NCBI RefSeq assembly: GCF_003057745.1
Contig: NZ_QBJD02000002.1
Span: 266,450 to 330,449 of the forward strand
DNA: 64,000 nucleotides
Direction: 5' to 3'
Source: Enterobacter sp. RIT418
Lineage (GTDB): Bacteria > Pseudomonadota > Gammaproteobacteria > Enterobacterales > Enterobacteriaceae
Positions 52,394-61,667 of this stretch are shown here, one piece after another. Position 1 is the first letter of the stretch. Every line of letters starts with the position of its first letter. The position numbers and the translations under genes were made by a program. Under the pieces are notes generated by a model. That model saw nothing but the letters and a program-made list of their open reading frames with translations, had not been told where the DNA came from and made no database searches.

Positions 52394-52959
52394 TATAAAA
52401 CCTCTTAATTAGTTTAGTTAGATGTAGCATTACCCTTCATCACCTCCATCGGTTTAAAGAATCATCAAATGTGATGGCTACCTATTCCAATATTTATATT
52501 TGACGCGTTCTCCATTTTTAACCCTCGCCATTTTGGTGCTCTCTGGTTTTTTGCTTGAACTTATAGTTAATTATCCCATTGGTTTTATCTGGATTGCGCT
52601 CGTTAAGTATTTAATCTTTATCTGATGCGTCAGGGGGATTTTTAGTGACATAGCTAAGTTAGCCACCCAAATAGATGTACGCAATAGCCTCTATTTAACA
52701 CGAAAATAAATAATCTGATATTTGCCCCTGGAAAATCATTAAAATAAAAAATTATAAATTAAAAACTTAGCTTGCCAATTTAATTTAAACAACCGTGTTG
52801 CGAATCATTCAATAATGCAAGCATTATTAATATGGATGAGTTATAAGAATTGCATTATCTACAAAAATATTTGTTTTATTTCCATGACGCAAGTTTTTTC
52901 TTCTTTCTCAGTGAGTGTGACATAAAATAGCATCAATGGTGTACTGTTACTGCTTTGTC
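52394..52959. other. AT-rich spacer with one short hydrophobic ORF
   Basis: Very AT-rich DNA with no clear gene. It should carry the promoter of the gene at 51659-52393. One plus-strand open stretch (separate entry) encodes a small hydrophobic peptide; the rest shows nothing recognisable. Confidence 0.4.
52500..52625 (+). CDS. Possible small hydrophobic peptide
   Basis: Forty-one codons from TTG 52500 to TGA 52625 encode an almost continuous membrane segment (LTLAILVLSGFLLELIV, then FIWIALVKYLIFI). There is no strong ribosome site; an ATG at 52474 is one frame off, so the reading may be a frameshifted remnant. Function unknown. Confidence 0.25.
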   Translation: MTRSPFLTLAILVLSGFLLELIVNYPIGFIWIALVKYLIFI

Positions 52960-53136
52960 TTACCTGGTAGCTCCCTCTCCCCAGGCTGAACTGTGTTCAG
53001 CATACCAATCACTCATGGTAGCCCCAATGTTGAGCACGATACCCTGACTCAAATAAGAAAGTGTCGAGCCTGTCCTGTGAGCCGTACCATATCGCTTCCC
53101 CGCCAGCAGTGGGATATCTAAGTGATAAATGCCACT
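52960..53136 (-). pseudogene. Unidentified gene remnant
   Basis: Fifty-eight codons plus stop are open on the minus strand, with coding-like composition (HLDIPLLAGKRYGTAHRTG, LSQGIVLNIGATMSDWYAEH). There is no start codon until ATG 53016 and a stop at the upstream end. It looks like the C-terminal tail of a lost gene. Family not recognised. Confidence 0.3.
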
Positions 53137-53230
53137 TTAGGGGCTTGACGTTCAATTCCACATAACAACTTATAGTTGGCATCGGTGATGTGCTTTCTTT
53201 TGCTGAACGTGGCTGGCTATGAGGCTAACC

Positions 53231-53452
53231 ATGAAAATCATCGATAAAAAGGCCGCAATGGCAATTCAGCGACAACATCCGGATTCCCGTATCTTTCGCT
53301 AATGCACAGGCAAATACCAATGGCACGGCAGTGCCAGTCATTACACCGGTCAAGATGTCGCGGAGATTTCCGGCGTGCTGGCGGTTTACGCAGAACGCCG
53401 TCGAGACAATCACGGCCCGTATACACGCCTGATGTGCATCACCACCAATTGA
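53231..53452 (+). pseudogene. DUF987 (YeeT-like) gene with internal stop
   Basis: The plus-strand reading begins MKIIDKKAAMAIQRQHPDSR, hits TAA at 53300-53302, then continues in the same frame as CTGKYQWHGSASHYTGQDV and GVLAVYAERRRDNHGPYTRL to TGA 53452. This matches the E. coli YeeT/YkfH (DUF987) proteins end to end, with one nonsense codon. In E. coli these small genes precede yeeU-yeeV, the same order as here. Confidence 0.8.
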
Positions 53453-53472
53453 CACTAAATAAGGAGTCGAAA

Positions 53473-53796
53473 ATGCAAAATTCATGGGGACTGAAGCGCG
53501 ACATCTCGCCGTGCTTCGATGCGAGGCTTGTGCAGGAAGGTTGTCGCCTGCATTTTATGGCGGACCCTGCAGGCTTTAGTGGAACATTTAACGAAGAGGA
53601 GGCCATACGTCTGGACCAAGCGTTTCCGCTAATGATGAAACAACTTGAACTGATGCTGACAACCGGTAAGCTGAATCTGCGTCATCAGCATTGTGTTACG
53701 TTGTATCATAACGGACTCACTTGCGAGGCTGACACTCTCGGCTCTCATGGCTATGTTTACATCGTTATTTATCCTCAGGCATCTGCAACCAAGTAA
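53473..53796 (+). CDS. cbeA: CbeA/YeeU-family antitoxin
   Basis: Protein of 107 aa; ATG 53473 follows AAGGAGT. It matches the YeeU/CbeA family throughout: [74 protein letters not shown]. In E. coli these proteins oppose the CbtA/YeeV toxin (a type IV system) by stabilising MreB and FtsZ polymers rather than binding the toxin. The gene is intact although both neighbours are damaged. Confidence 0.9.
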   Translation: MQNSWGLKRDISPCFDARLVQEGCRLHFMADPAGFSGTFNEEEAIRLDQAFPLMMKQLELMLTTGKLNLRHQHCVTLYHNGLTCEADTLGSHGYVYIVIYPQASATK

Positions 53797-53827
53797 AACC
53801 TTCTCATCTTGTATCAGCACCCAACTC

Positions 53828-54253
53828 ATGCACATTTCATCTGTACCGGCCACGGTGCCTATTTCGTCACGCCTGTCGCCCGTACAGGCCTGGCAGCAAC
53901 TGTTAACGTATCTTCTGGAACATCATTCCGGTCTGGCACTTAACGACACGCCATTTCATGACGACACGGCCATTGAGGAGCATATCGATGCGGGAATAAC
54001 GCTTGCCGATGCTGTTAATTTCCTAGTCGAAAAGTACGAACTGGTTCGTATCGACCGCAAGGGATTTACATGGCGCGAGCCCCTCCTTCATTACCGCAAC
54101 GGATATTCTGCGTGCCAAAAAAGCATCGGGCTGTTGCCCAGATCTTTAATTTTTCTAAGTACATGCTGCTTATGTGTTGCTATTTCCGCTACAGTAGCGG
54201 AAATAGTGACGGCATCGCATCTGACATTTAAAAAAAAATCAAATAAATATTGA
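53828..54253 (+). pseudogene. CbtA/YeeV-family toxin, frameshifted
   Basis: From ATG 53828 the product starts [20 protein letters not shown], then [20 protein letters not shown] and [20 protein letters not shown], a good match to CbtA, the toxin that blocks MreB/FtsZ. After GFTW (about residue 80) the frame is lost: the expected [14 protein letters not shown] is in another frame, and GLLPRS returns in the first. The reading then runs on as an abnormal hydrophobic tail to 54253. At least two small indels are implied, so the toxin is probably inactive. Confidence 0.8.
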
Positions 54254-54440
54254 TAATATTTCTCATTTTACCATGAGCAAAGATCGAAGCCTTATGAGTC
54301 CCTAAGTGCTGCAAACCAATCTCTCATTCCCCACCAAAAGAAAATGGTAAAAATTTCAGGCACCTTCTTAGGCACCATCGAAAAATTGAATTAGACATTA
54401 ATTTAATACATTCATTGAATTACGAACCCACTTTAGACTC

Positions 54441-54530
54441 CACCAGCGCTGCGCTTTCTGCGCCGCATCCAGCACCGCCGTCAGCTCAGTATCCTGCTCC
54501 CACTGGTGCGTGAACCCTTCTCAGGCGCAG
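54441..54530 (-). pseudogene. Fragment of a second copy of the large toxin gene
   Basis: Bases 54447-54472 closely match 57368-57393 of the large minus-strand gene, and 54473-54530 match 57476-57531, so about 80 bp present in the intact gene are missing. The missing piece is bounded by the short similar sequences CCAGTAACTCCGTCAGCT and CCAGTACCGCCGTCAGCT. The fragment has the same orientation as the intact gene. Confidence 0.75.
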
Positions 54531-54541
54531 ATGAATGTTGA

Positions 54542-54637
54542 GTGATGGACATAACCTACATCTGGACCCACTCAGGCTGGCTGTAACTGGCCGAGGTTAT
54601 TGCTCAGTTCTCACGCAACGTTTTCGGCTAGTCAATG
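54542..54637 (+). pseudogene. IS3-family transposase (OrfB) fragment
   Basis: The frame reads VMDITYIWTHSGWL, stop, LAEVIAQFSRNVFG, stop, which is the DDE core of IS3-family OrfB (DITYI...GWLYLAVVIDLFSR...). Two in-frame stops show it is dead. It abuts the toxin-gene fragment and may have mediated that rearrangement. Confidence 0.75.
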
Positions 54638-55041
54638 CAACCCCGAATTTTACTTCTAAAAAAATTATCTGGCACTGTTACCAGACACTTTTTGTAATGA
54701 ACGGTTTAAATCACTTGATATTTCCGTCTCCCCCCCCCCAAATACCCTAAGTGGCTATCATAATGGATTATGAATTTATGAATGACACGAGAAAATCGTT
54801 CATAATTCAAATATACGCTTAAGAACTCACATTTATTTTAAAATATTTTATTCAGTCAAATATCAACATAGCGATGCTAAATTATAACCCACGGCGTCAT
54901 TACAGGGCAAACCAAAAGGAATAATTACTTATCAGATGACTACAAGAATCAACACATCTGACAATTATGAGAGTGGTGAAAACAACTGTGCAAACTGGAT
55001 ATTTTATAACTTATCACAAAACACTCACCTATACATCATAA

Positions 55042-58000
55042 TTATGTTGGAAAAATATAATCCTCGCCATTAAAACTATCAATTATAATGTCATCATTTC
55101 GATGCACATACTTTAATTTAATGTGTTGGTAGGGAATATCCAGAATTTCAATCTTTGTAACATCCGTTACTTTAAAAACATATCCAGGAGGAATAACACC
55201 TTCACGCGCCAGCCTTACATCACGCTGGACATCTTCACCTGCCCTGGAAAGTTCATTTACGATAACATTATATAACCCACCAGCCGGAATAATTTTTTTG
55301 ATTGGAGCAAACTCGCTATTTTCTATTTCAAAAATAACATTAACCTCATTGGATGCACTGGATGCACTTTCTGAAAAATACCTTGCTACAAATAGTGAAT
55401 CAGAAAAAAAGGTTAACTGATGTGATTGAATCAACGTACCAGTTTTAAAACGTTTCAGACTTTCCATTGACATAGCATTTCCATGAAAAACTCCTTTACC
55501 GCTCCTAAATTTTGCAGCACTTAGTGAATCAATAACGCTTAACATATTAACCACCTTAATCTCATCGATACTTTGCACCTGGCTTCCATGAAGAAAATTA
55601 TTTTTAATCATATCCTGACGTTCGTTATAAGTACCATCAGAAAGGGATGTTTTTATTTCCCGAACATCCTCAGGAGCTATCCTGTTAATATCGGTTATTA
55701 AATAACGCTGGGGAGAATCAAATACCTCAACCCCATTATAAAGCGAGCTTAATAACTCAGGGTTCTGCAGGTCACTTTGAGATTGAGCGTAAATAGTTAT
55801 AGGATAACCAGCCTGGTTGACTGGCCCATCTGCATTCCAGACAATGTCGTTTTCCAAATTAATCGTTGAGGCCGATGATTTAGCATTGTAGTGCATTTTA
55901 TTGGTGAGCCATCCATTGTTTATGCCAATTGCCTCCTTATCACCACAATATAACATAGCATGTTTAATTTCCTCAACACCATGAGATGTTTTTTCCACAA
56001 AAGCAATACGCGATCCTAAAGGTATATTTGTCAACATTTCTTTAGTTCGGATAACAAGCGGGTCCTTACCAATAAAATCAATGAACTCTAGAGCTCGGGT
56101 TGAAGACATCAGCCCCTGCCCCTCTTTTTTCCCTATTTCATGTGCGGCTATCTGGATACTAATGACAAAATTCCAGGAAATGGATGTATCGACTTTCCCA
56201 ATATTCTTTCCGGCGGCAAAAAACTTCGCAACTTTGGCAGAACATTTCCCCTTGAGAGCAGCCGAATTACTCCGCTTACTTCTACCGCGTAAAGAAGACG
56301 TTGGCGCACTACACATCCAATCAGTAATTTCAGGTTCCTCTATGAACATCCCTTCCTCATCACGTCGGTAAAGTGCTCTCTCTTCTGGCTCTACACCCAT
56401 CATTTCGTCTTTAAGGCTGAGGGTACGGAACCCTTTGTAGTTCTCATCCCATACGCTTCGCACCAGCCGTCCCTCCTCCACGGGAATATAGTATTCACCT
56501 GCGATATAATATGCCCCGGCCTTTTCTCCTTCCTGAATACTTTTTCCACTGAACGTTACCATCTTACTCTTTACCTGCTCCTGCGCCTTTTCATAGCGCT
56601 CCCTGGCACTTTTACCCGGCCAGAAATCTGCTGCTGCCATCAGCGCCGTTACCGCAATGCTTTCTCCCAGCGCCCACAGTCCCTCATGCCGCGCCGCCGG
56701 GTTATCCGCATCGCTGCGATACTGCTCTGCCACTGACCATATCTGCAATCCTGCTGCACCGTAGTTCAGTACCGTACCCGTCAGCTTCACCCCCCCTTCC
56801 ACCAGGCTCAGCTCCACGCCCTCCAGCGCCAGCAGCTCTAACGCAAAGGGCTCTGCAAACGGGATGACCATTGCCACAAGCCCCGCCACTTCTGCCACCT
56901 CCGCCAGCCTGCGCGCAAAATCCGCCTCATCCAGCTCCGCCTGATTGCGAAAATAGTAGTTCCCCGTCTCCTTCGCCTTGTCCTTAAACGCACCGGCCAG
57001 CGTGTTTAACGGATTATCTCCCTGCTCTGCCACAAACATTTCGGCACTCAGCTCCAGAACGGGCGTGTCCTGGTTTTCATAGACTGACGTCCCGAAATGA
57101 AATGCCGGCAGCGTCCCCGGCGCAAAAAAGGGCGTTATTTTTTCGTAATCCCCTTTTGCCACATACCGTGCGCTTCCGTCTCCGAAATCCAGCGTGCGCA
57201 GCTTTATGGTACTCACCGGCGTGCTGCCGCTCAGAGAAACAACAAAATACTCATCAGCTCCCATGCCCGGCAGCAGGATAAGCTGGTCTGCCACCCTTCC
57301 CGTTCCTTTGTGTTTCAGGAACAGTGGCCTGGCCATCCCCAGACGCATCGCCCGCGCCCCGGCTTTCAGCTGCGCTTTCTGCGCCGTATCCAGTAACTCC
57401 GTCAGCTGCGTATTTCGCCCGTTTATCAGGTCATCCAGCCGGGTATTTAACTGCCACGCCAGTCTGAGCACCAGTACCGCCGTCAGCTCCGGATCCTGCT
57501 CCCACTGGTGCGTGAACGCTTCCCAGGCGCTGCGGAACATGACCGGCGTTGGCGCATCCTTAAACAGCTGCCGCAGCCCACTGTTGTTCTCCACATCCGG
57601 TGGGTACTGTATATTGCAGCTTTCCACCCTTCCCCCCACCTCCACTTCCGCCTCTGTCTGGCGACCACAGAAGAATGAGGGCGTTTCTCCCTCTGCCACC
57701 CGCCCCCTTTTCCAGTGCTGACCAACATCTGCAACGTCACACCGCTCATTCTGCCAGGGGAGCTTACGGGCGGCATACCACAGGCTTTTCGGGTAACTGA
57801 AATCATAGCGCTCACGGCCGCTGTCCATCAACGGGCAGATTTCCCTCATCATGGCCTGACCGCTGACGGTGATATTTTTTTGCAGAATATCGGCCGGCGC
57901 ACCGTAAGCATCGACCAGCCAGCGCCCCGTAAACGCCGTCACATCCGCCACTTCATTGATTTTTTTCGCCGTCAGCAGGGTCTGCAATGTCTGCATCGCG

Positions 58001-60306
58001 TTCAGTGCCCCGGCTGCCGTCGTCATATTCCCCCCGCCTGAAACCCGTTCATGAGCAGTGATATAAGCCAGCCGCTCCGCCACCGGCGCCGTTTTCATCC
58101 AGCGGCTTACATTTGCCGGAAGCCCCGAAGGAAGCCAGCCGTTGACTGCCGCCAGAAGCTGCTTCACCTCATCCAGCACCTTGTCATTATTCAGCTCCGC
58201 ACGGTAAACATCCGGGGCATCCCCCTCCAGCGTCAGCCGTAATGACTCATGAGGGTGCAGATCTGTATATCTCGCCGTCTGCTGCTGGCTGTCGGCATCA
58301 CGGACAAGCGCCTGCAGACGGATATCCGTGACGGTCTGTTCAAATGCGCCGCTCAGGTCGTTAGCCACATCCGTCCACTTTGAGATATGCACCAGTGAGA
58401 GCAGCGTCAGGGGCGTTTTTCCGGTGTCTGCTGCCAGCCCGGTCAGTGCACGGTGCAGCGCCGGTGCCGACTGCCGGATGTAAACCTGCTCAGCGGAAAG
58501 AACCGGTTCGTTTTTGGGAGCTTCTGCGTCATCAAAGTCAAAATCGGGCTCACACAGGTCAGACATAGCTGTCTGGAAATAACCCCGGGGGCAGAGGAAT
58601 GCCGGAACCGCCAAGCTGGCGTCTGCAACACCCGGCTCAAACGGCAGCCGGGGGGGTAGCCAGTTGTACAGGGCTGCTCCGGCTTCCTGACTCCAGATGA
58701 TAACCCGGGTCAGCAGGTTGTCCGTCCGGACCATCAGCGCCTCTTCTTCCGCTGATACGCCCCGAGGATCATTGACAGTTTCTGCCCGGTCCTGCTCCGG
58801 GAGAGTGGCTGCCTGTAAAGGCTCCCCGGCAAGAAATGTCATCGCCCCGCGCAGTGCTGTATCAGGGATATCCGCCATCCCGGGCTCCCGCTCACCGCGG
58901 AGCAGCCTGTCCAGCACCGTTTTTTGTGCTTCCTCCATTCGGGTTGTCCAGCGGAACGCCTGAATCCCTCTTCCGGTGCCCTGTGACAGCCAGCCGGTCA
59001 GCGCCACATCCCACACGCTTGTTGTTTCGTCCGGACTAAGCTGGCGCATCAGGCAGTGAACTCCCCGAAAAGCCTCCGGGGCCTTATCTGCCTTATTAAG
59101 CTCCCGGGATAAAAACTGACTTACCACCGGGCTTGCCTGCCTCCCCCCCTCTCCCCTCGATAGAAACGGCATTGCCGGGGATGACGGCGACCACATACGA
59201 GCGTGCTCAGCCTGTACAGCCTCATAGGCCCTGCCGTGCCCCCTCACCTCCACACCATCAGTTTGCTGCCCCCCAGGAGTCCATCGTTCACGGACAATCT
59301 GCAGAACCGGCGTGGCAGGAACAGAAAGTAACTGCGTATTGCCCGGCAATCTGCCGGAAATATCTGCCGGATCAGCATACAGCGATGTAATGGAACCAGG
59401 TTGACGGTGCGGAACCGCGGAAAACAGGTTGATGATATTGTGTAGTGAGGTCAGTAGCTCCGGTATACCCACCAGAAACCGACCGACTGCGGTTACCGGC
59501 CTGTCAGGCTGAGTACCCGGCGTCAGCAGACGCCAGGCCACCGCCAGCAGCGCCGTTACCGTCAGCAAAACGAGGCTGGCCTGTGTCCACTCAGCTTCAG
59601 CCCGGGCCGCATCGCTGAGCAGGCTCAACACCGCTCTCACCGGGCTGCCTTCCGGCATCAGCGAAAGGGTGTGCAGGATAATCGCCATTACCCGCCGGAC
59701 CCCCAGGCCAAGAATAAAACGCACCGCCCCATCAAAAGCATTCTGTTCAATCAGGGCACTTATCAGACCAAGCGTTGGACTGGCCTGAATAATATGGCTG
59801 CATGCCTCTTTAATAATGCCATGCACAAAACCCAGGCTGGTCTGCTTTATCTCCCGCCAGACTTCCGCCCAGCTGAGGTCGGAAAATACCCGCAGCGCCT
59901 CTGCTGGTTTTCCGGTTTGAGGAAGCGTCGCTAGATATCGAAGATACCACCGCGCTGCCATCACTTCTGGGGCATCCCCCCTGGCACTCAAAAAAGCGGC
60001 AATGGATAGCTCTCCCGCCTCCTCCAGCCACTCCAGATCAGGCGCAGCAGGCAGTACATTGTCTTCGCCAGCAAGCTCAAAAAAATGGCGGCTGAAGCGC
60101 TGCTGCCAGTCACTCTCACAGTTGACTATCTGGATGGTATCGCCATGGGCTTGTAGCACATGTCTGACAAACGTGGCCATGCGGGAAAGCCGGGGGGAAG
60201 CAGGAGCCTCAGGGAAGGAAATTCCGCCTCCGGCGGCAGGCTGCTGCTCCGGCTTCCGGGATTCATTCTTTTCAGAGGCCGATGGTTTAAATAAATGTTC
60301 AGGCAT
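55042..60306 (-). CDS. Large modular toxin/effector-like protein with C-terminal ART-like domain
   Basis: Protein of 1754 aa; ATG 60306 has AAAGG upstream. No Sec signal. The N-terminus is polar and Pro-rich, with hydrophobic stretches near 195-265 (LGLGVRRVMAIILHTLSLMP; SLVLLTVTALLAVAWRLL). A second hydrophobic block near 1160-1240 (VAGLVAMVIPFAEPFALELL) resembles translocation regions of dermonecrotic-type toxins. From about residue 1329 the DNA becomes AT-rich. There, a papain/NlpC-like pattern (Cys1355 in KGKCSAKVAKFF, His1449 in IKHAMLYCGD, Asn in INNGWL) precedes an ADP-ribosyltransferase-like pattern: VFHGN (His1608 where Arg is usual), FFSDS (Ser1635/1637) and REGVIPPGYVFKV with Glu1702. 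The changed composition suggests a swapped C-terminal toxin module. Family not recognised over the first 1300 residues. Confidence 0.7.
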   Translation of the reverse strand: MPEHLFKPSASEKNESRKPEQQPAAGGGISFPEAPASPRLSRMATFVRHVLQAHGDTIQIVNCESDWQQRFSRHFFELAGEDNVLPAAPDLEWLEEAGELSIAAFLSARGDAPEVMAARWYLRYLATLPQTGKPAEALRVFSDLSWAEVWREIKQTSLGFVHGIIKEACSHIIQASPTLGLISALIEQNAFDGAVRFILGLGVRRVMAIILHTLSLMPEGSPVRAVLSLLSDAARAEAEWTQASLVLLTVTALLAVAWRLLTPGTQPDRPVTAVGRFLVGIPELLTSLHNIINLFSAVPHRQPGSITSLYADPADISGRLPGNTQLLSVPATPVLQIVRERWTPGGQQTDGVEVRGHGRAYEAVQAEHARMWSPSSPAMPFLSRGEGGRQASPVVSQFLSRELNKADKAPEAFRGVHCLMRQLSPDETTSVWDVALTGWLSQGTGRGIQAFRWTTRMEEAQKTVLDRLLRGEREPGMADIPDTALRGAMTFLAGEPLQAATLPEQDRAETVNDPRGVSAEEEALMVRTDNLLTRVIIWSQEAGAALYNWLPPRLPFEPGVADASLAVPAFLCPRGYFQTAMSDLCEPDFDFDDAEAPKNEPVLSAEQVYIRQSAPALHRALTGLAADTGKTPLTLLSLVHISKWTDVANDLSGAFEQTVTDIRLQALVRDADSQQQTARYTDLHPHESLRLTLEGDAPDVYRAELNNDKVLDEVKQLLAAVNGWLPSGLPANVSRWMKTAPVAERLAYITAHERVSGGGNMTTAAGALNAMQTLQTLLTAKKINEVADVTAFTGRWLVDAYGAPADILQKNITVSGQAMMREICPLMDSGRERYDFSYPKSLWYAARKLPWQNERCDVADVGQHWKRGRVAEGETPSFFCGRQTEAEVEVGGRVESCNIQYPPDVENNSGLRQLFKDAPTPVMFRSAWEAFTHQWEQDPELTAVLVLRLAWQLNTRLDDLINGRNTQLTELLDTAQKAQLKAGARAMRLGMARPLFLKHKGTGRVADQLILLPGMGADEYFVVSLSGSTPVSTIKLRTLDFGDGSARYVAKGDYEKITPFFAPGTLPAFHFGTSVYENQDTPVLELSAEMFVAEQGDNPLNTLAGAFKDKAKETGNYYFRNQAELDEADFARRLAEVAEVAGLVAMVIPFAEPFALELLALEGVELSLVEGGVKLTGTVLNYGAAGLQIWSVAEQYRSDADNPAARHEGLWALGESIAVTALMAAADFWPGKSARERYEKAQEQVKSKMVTFSGKSIQEGEKAGAYYIAGEYYIPVEEGRLVRSVWDENYKGFRTLSLKDEMMGVEPEERALYRRDEEGMFIEEPEITDWMCSAPTSSLRGRSKRSNSAALKGKCSAKVAKFFAAGKNIGKVDTSISWNFVISIQIAAHEIGKKEGQGLMSSTRALEFIDFIGKDPLVIRTKEMLTNIPLGSRIAFVEKTSHGVEEIKHAMLYCGDKEAIGINNGWLTNKMHYNAKSSASTINLENDIVWNADGPVNQAGYPITIYAQSQSDLQNPELLSSLYNGVEVFDSPQRYLITDINRIAPEDVREIKTSLSDGTYNERQDMIKNNFLHGSQVQSIDEIKVVNMLSVIDSLSAAKFRSGKGVFHGNAMSMESLKRFKTGTLIQSHQLTFFSDSLFVARYFSESASSASNEVNVIFEIENSEFAPIKKIIPAGGLYNVIVNELSRAGEDVQRDVRLAREGVIPPGYVFKVTDVTKIEILDIPYQHIKLKYVHRNDDIIIDSFNGEDYIFPT

Positions 60307-60841
60307 AGCAGAAAAACCTTTAGTAATAAATGGCAGGAAATCTATTGAGGGAAGCTAATGATATACGAGGAAACTCAGCCTGAAATATTTAAAAATAAGC
60401 AGACAGGAAGCAACTTGTTAAAAAATAGCTCCTCGCCGAGTTGGCGTAAAAACTGCGCCACAGGAGAAAGCCGCAATGGCTATGGTGTTTCCTCAACAGA
60501 AATATTGGTACCTTCATTTACAGAGAAATATTGATGTCGCCTCCCTTCAATATGTACTTCTTTCTTCATGCGACGTTGTTTTTTTGCATATATGATGGCA
60601 TAAGAGAAATCGTATCCGCGGAGTAGTGTTGACATCGCCCTAAATAAAACCCGGCCTTCAAATATCCAGACCGCGCCAGAAAAATACATTTAGTAGTGAC
60701 AAGTATTTTAATATTCCAGTGGTATTTCCGGAGTGTTGCGCAAGCGTCTATACTTTATTATCATACAGTTTACGCCCTCATAAATCTTCGCTTGTTTCCA
60801 TATTCAGAAGGTGCTGTAGCATTGCCCTGAACAACTGTTAC
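60307..60841. other. Spacer upstream of the large toxin gene
   Basis: No supported gene. A 69-codon minus-strand reading (60480-60689) exists but lacks family features or a good ribosome site. The stretch should include the toxin gene promoter. Confidence 0.4.
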
Positions 60842-61344
60842 TCATTGTTGATCGGTGTTCTTCCTAAGAAACAACTCTCGCTTAATGTAATCTCACGCAC
60901 CAACTGCTTCACCTCTATTTGTATTCATTACCTCGCCCTTATACCCGATACATCCGCCAATTTCCCCACCAGTTGACGTAAAGGGATCTAAGAAGTCGTA
61001 TAGGAAAGAGCCATTGCCCAACTCTCATGCTTTAAAAGATATAAGACCAACCTCATTAATCTTAAATTTGTCTTTTAAGGACTGTGCTAACTGAGATGGT
61101 GCATATTGTTGCTCGCCCCCTCTTGTAGCAGGGAGCGATTGCCTACCATGCCCAATTATAATGAGCTTATCACTTAAACTAGCGTCCTTAATAAATTTGA
61201 AATTTAATAAAGAAAAACCTATGACAGGCTGGTTGAGACTATGTTTTCTACGGGTATATTGTAGCGCCCTATGAAATATTTCGCATTTTCAATGCATTGC
61301 CTATCATACCCAAGCATTAATAAATAATAGCTCTTCCGCTTCAT
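60842..61344 (-). pseudogene. Second clan CD (C80-like) peptidase-like gene, broken
   Basis: From ATG 61344 the reading MKRKSYYLLMLGYDRQCIEN stops at TAG after IVSTSLS. The next frame continues LNQPVIGFSLLNFKF, KLIIIGHGRQSLPATRGG (catalytic-type His), LAQSLKDKFKINEVGLISFKA, then TGA at 61025-61027 exactly where Cys is expected, then ELGNGSFLYDFL and GGCIGYKGEVMN. A second TGA is at 60893-60895. The His-Gly, AQSL-helix, ISFKA-[Cys] and IGYKG blocks parallel the intact gene at 51659-52393. At least one frameshift and two stops make it a pseudogene. Confidence 0.6.
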
Positions 61345-61667
61345 ATTAATATTATTTGTCAAAGAAAATAAAAAGGTAGGCAATTAAAACATGCTTACGG
61401 TTTGCCACTCCATGATCTTTTCAGTTTTTTAACACCTTCCTTAACTCCATTCCAGCATCAAAGGATGCATAATTCAGCCTTACGTAAAGTGATATAACCC
61501 ATCCCTGGAATTAATATGTTTACCCTAATCCTTTGAATTCATAACCTGCAATTTTACGCATGTTATTGTTTGTATAAAGCACGAATATAAACATCTAACT
61601 CCGCAATCTGAGGGCTATCTTTCGCCACGCCGCGATCTGTAAATCAACGTGAAAGTCATCATTAACA
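61345..61667. other. Decayed coding DNA
   Basis: Minus-strand frames contain protein-like but interrupted stretches, for example TDRGVAKDSPQIAELDVYIR followed by ALYKQ and a stop (about 61565-61645), then MRKIAGYEFKGLG and a stop. These look like remnants of one or two lost genes; families not recognised. Confidence 0.35.

Larger units (their letters stand above)
54254..55041. other. Junk-like region with transposon and toxin-gene fragments
   Basis: No intact gene. It contains the two fragments listed separately (54441-54530 and 54542-54637), a run of ten C residues near 54730, and AT-rich sequence downstream of the large toxin gene. It looks like a graveyard of recombination events at the 3' side of that gene. 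Confidence 0.6.

Noticed and set aside
60480..60689. 69-codon minus-strand ORF upstream of the large toxin gene
   Set aside because: No family features, weak translation signals and unremarkable composition.
61025..61027. Selenocysteine at a TGA in place of catalytic Cys
   Set aside because: A second in-frame TGA and an upstream frameshift exist, and no clear SECIS-like hairpin follows; decay is simpler.
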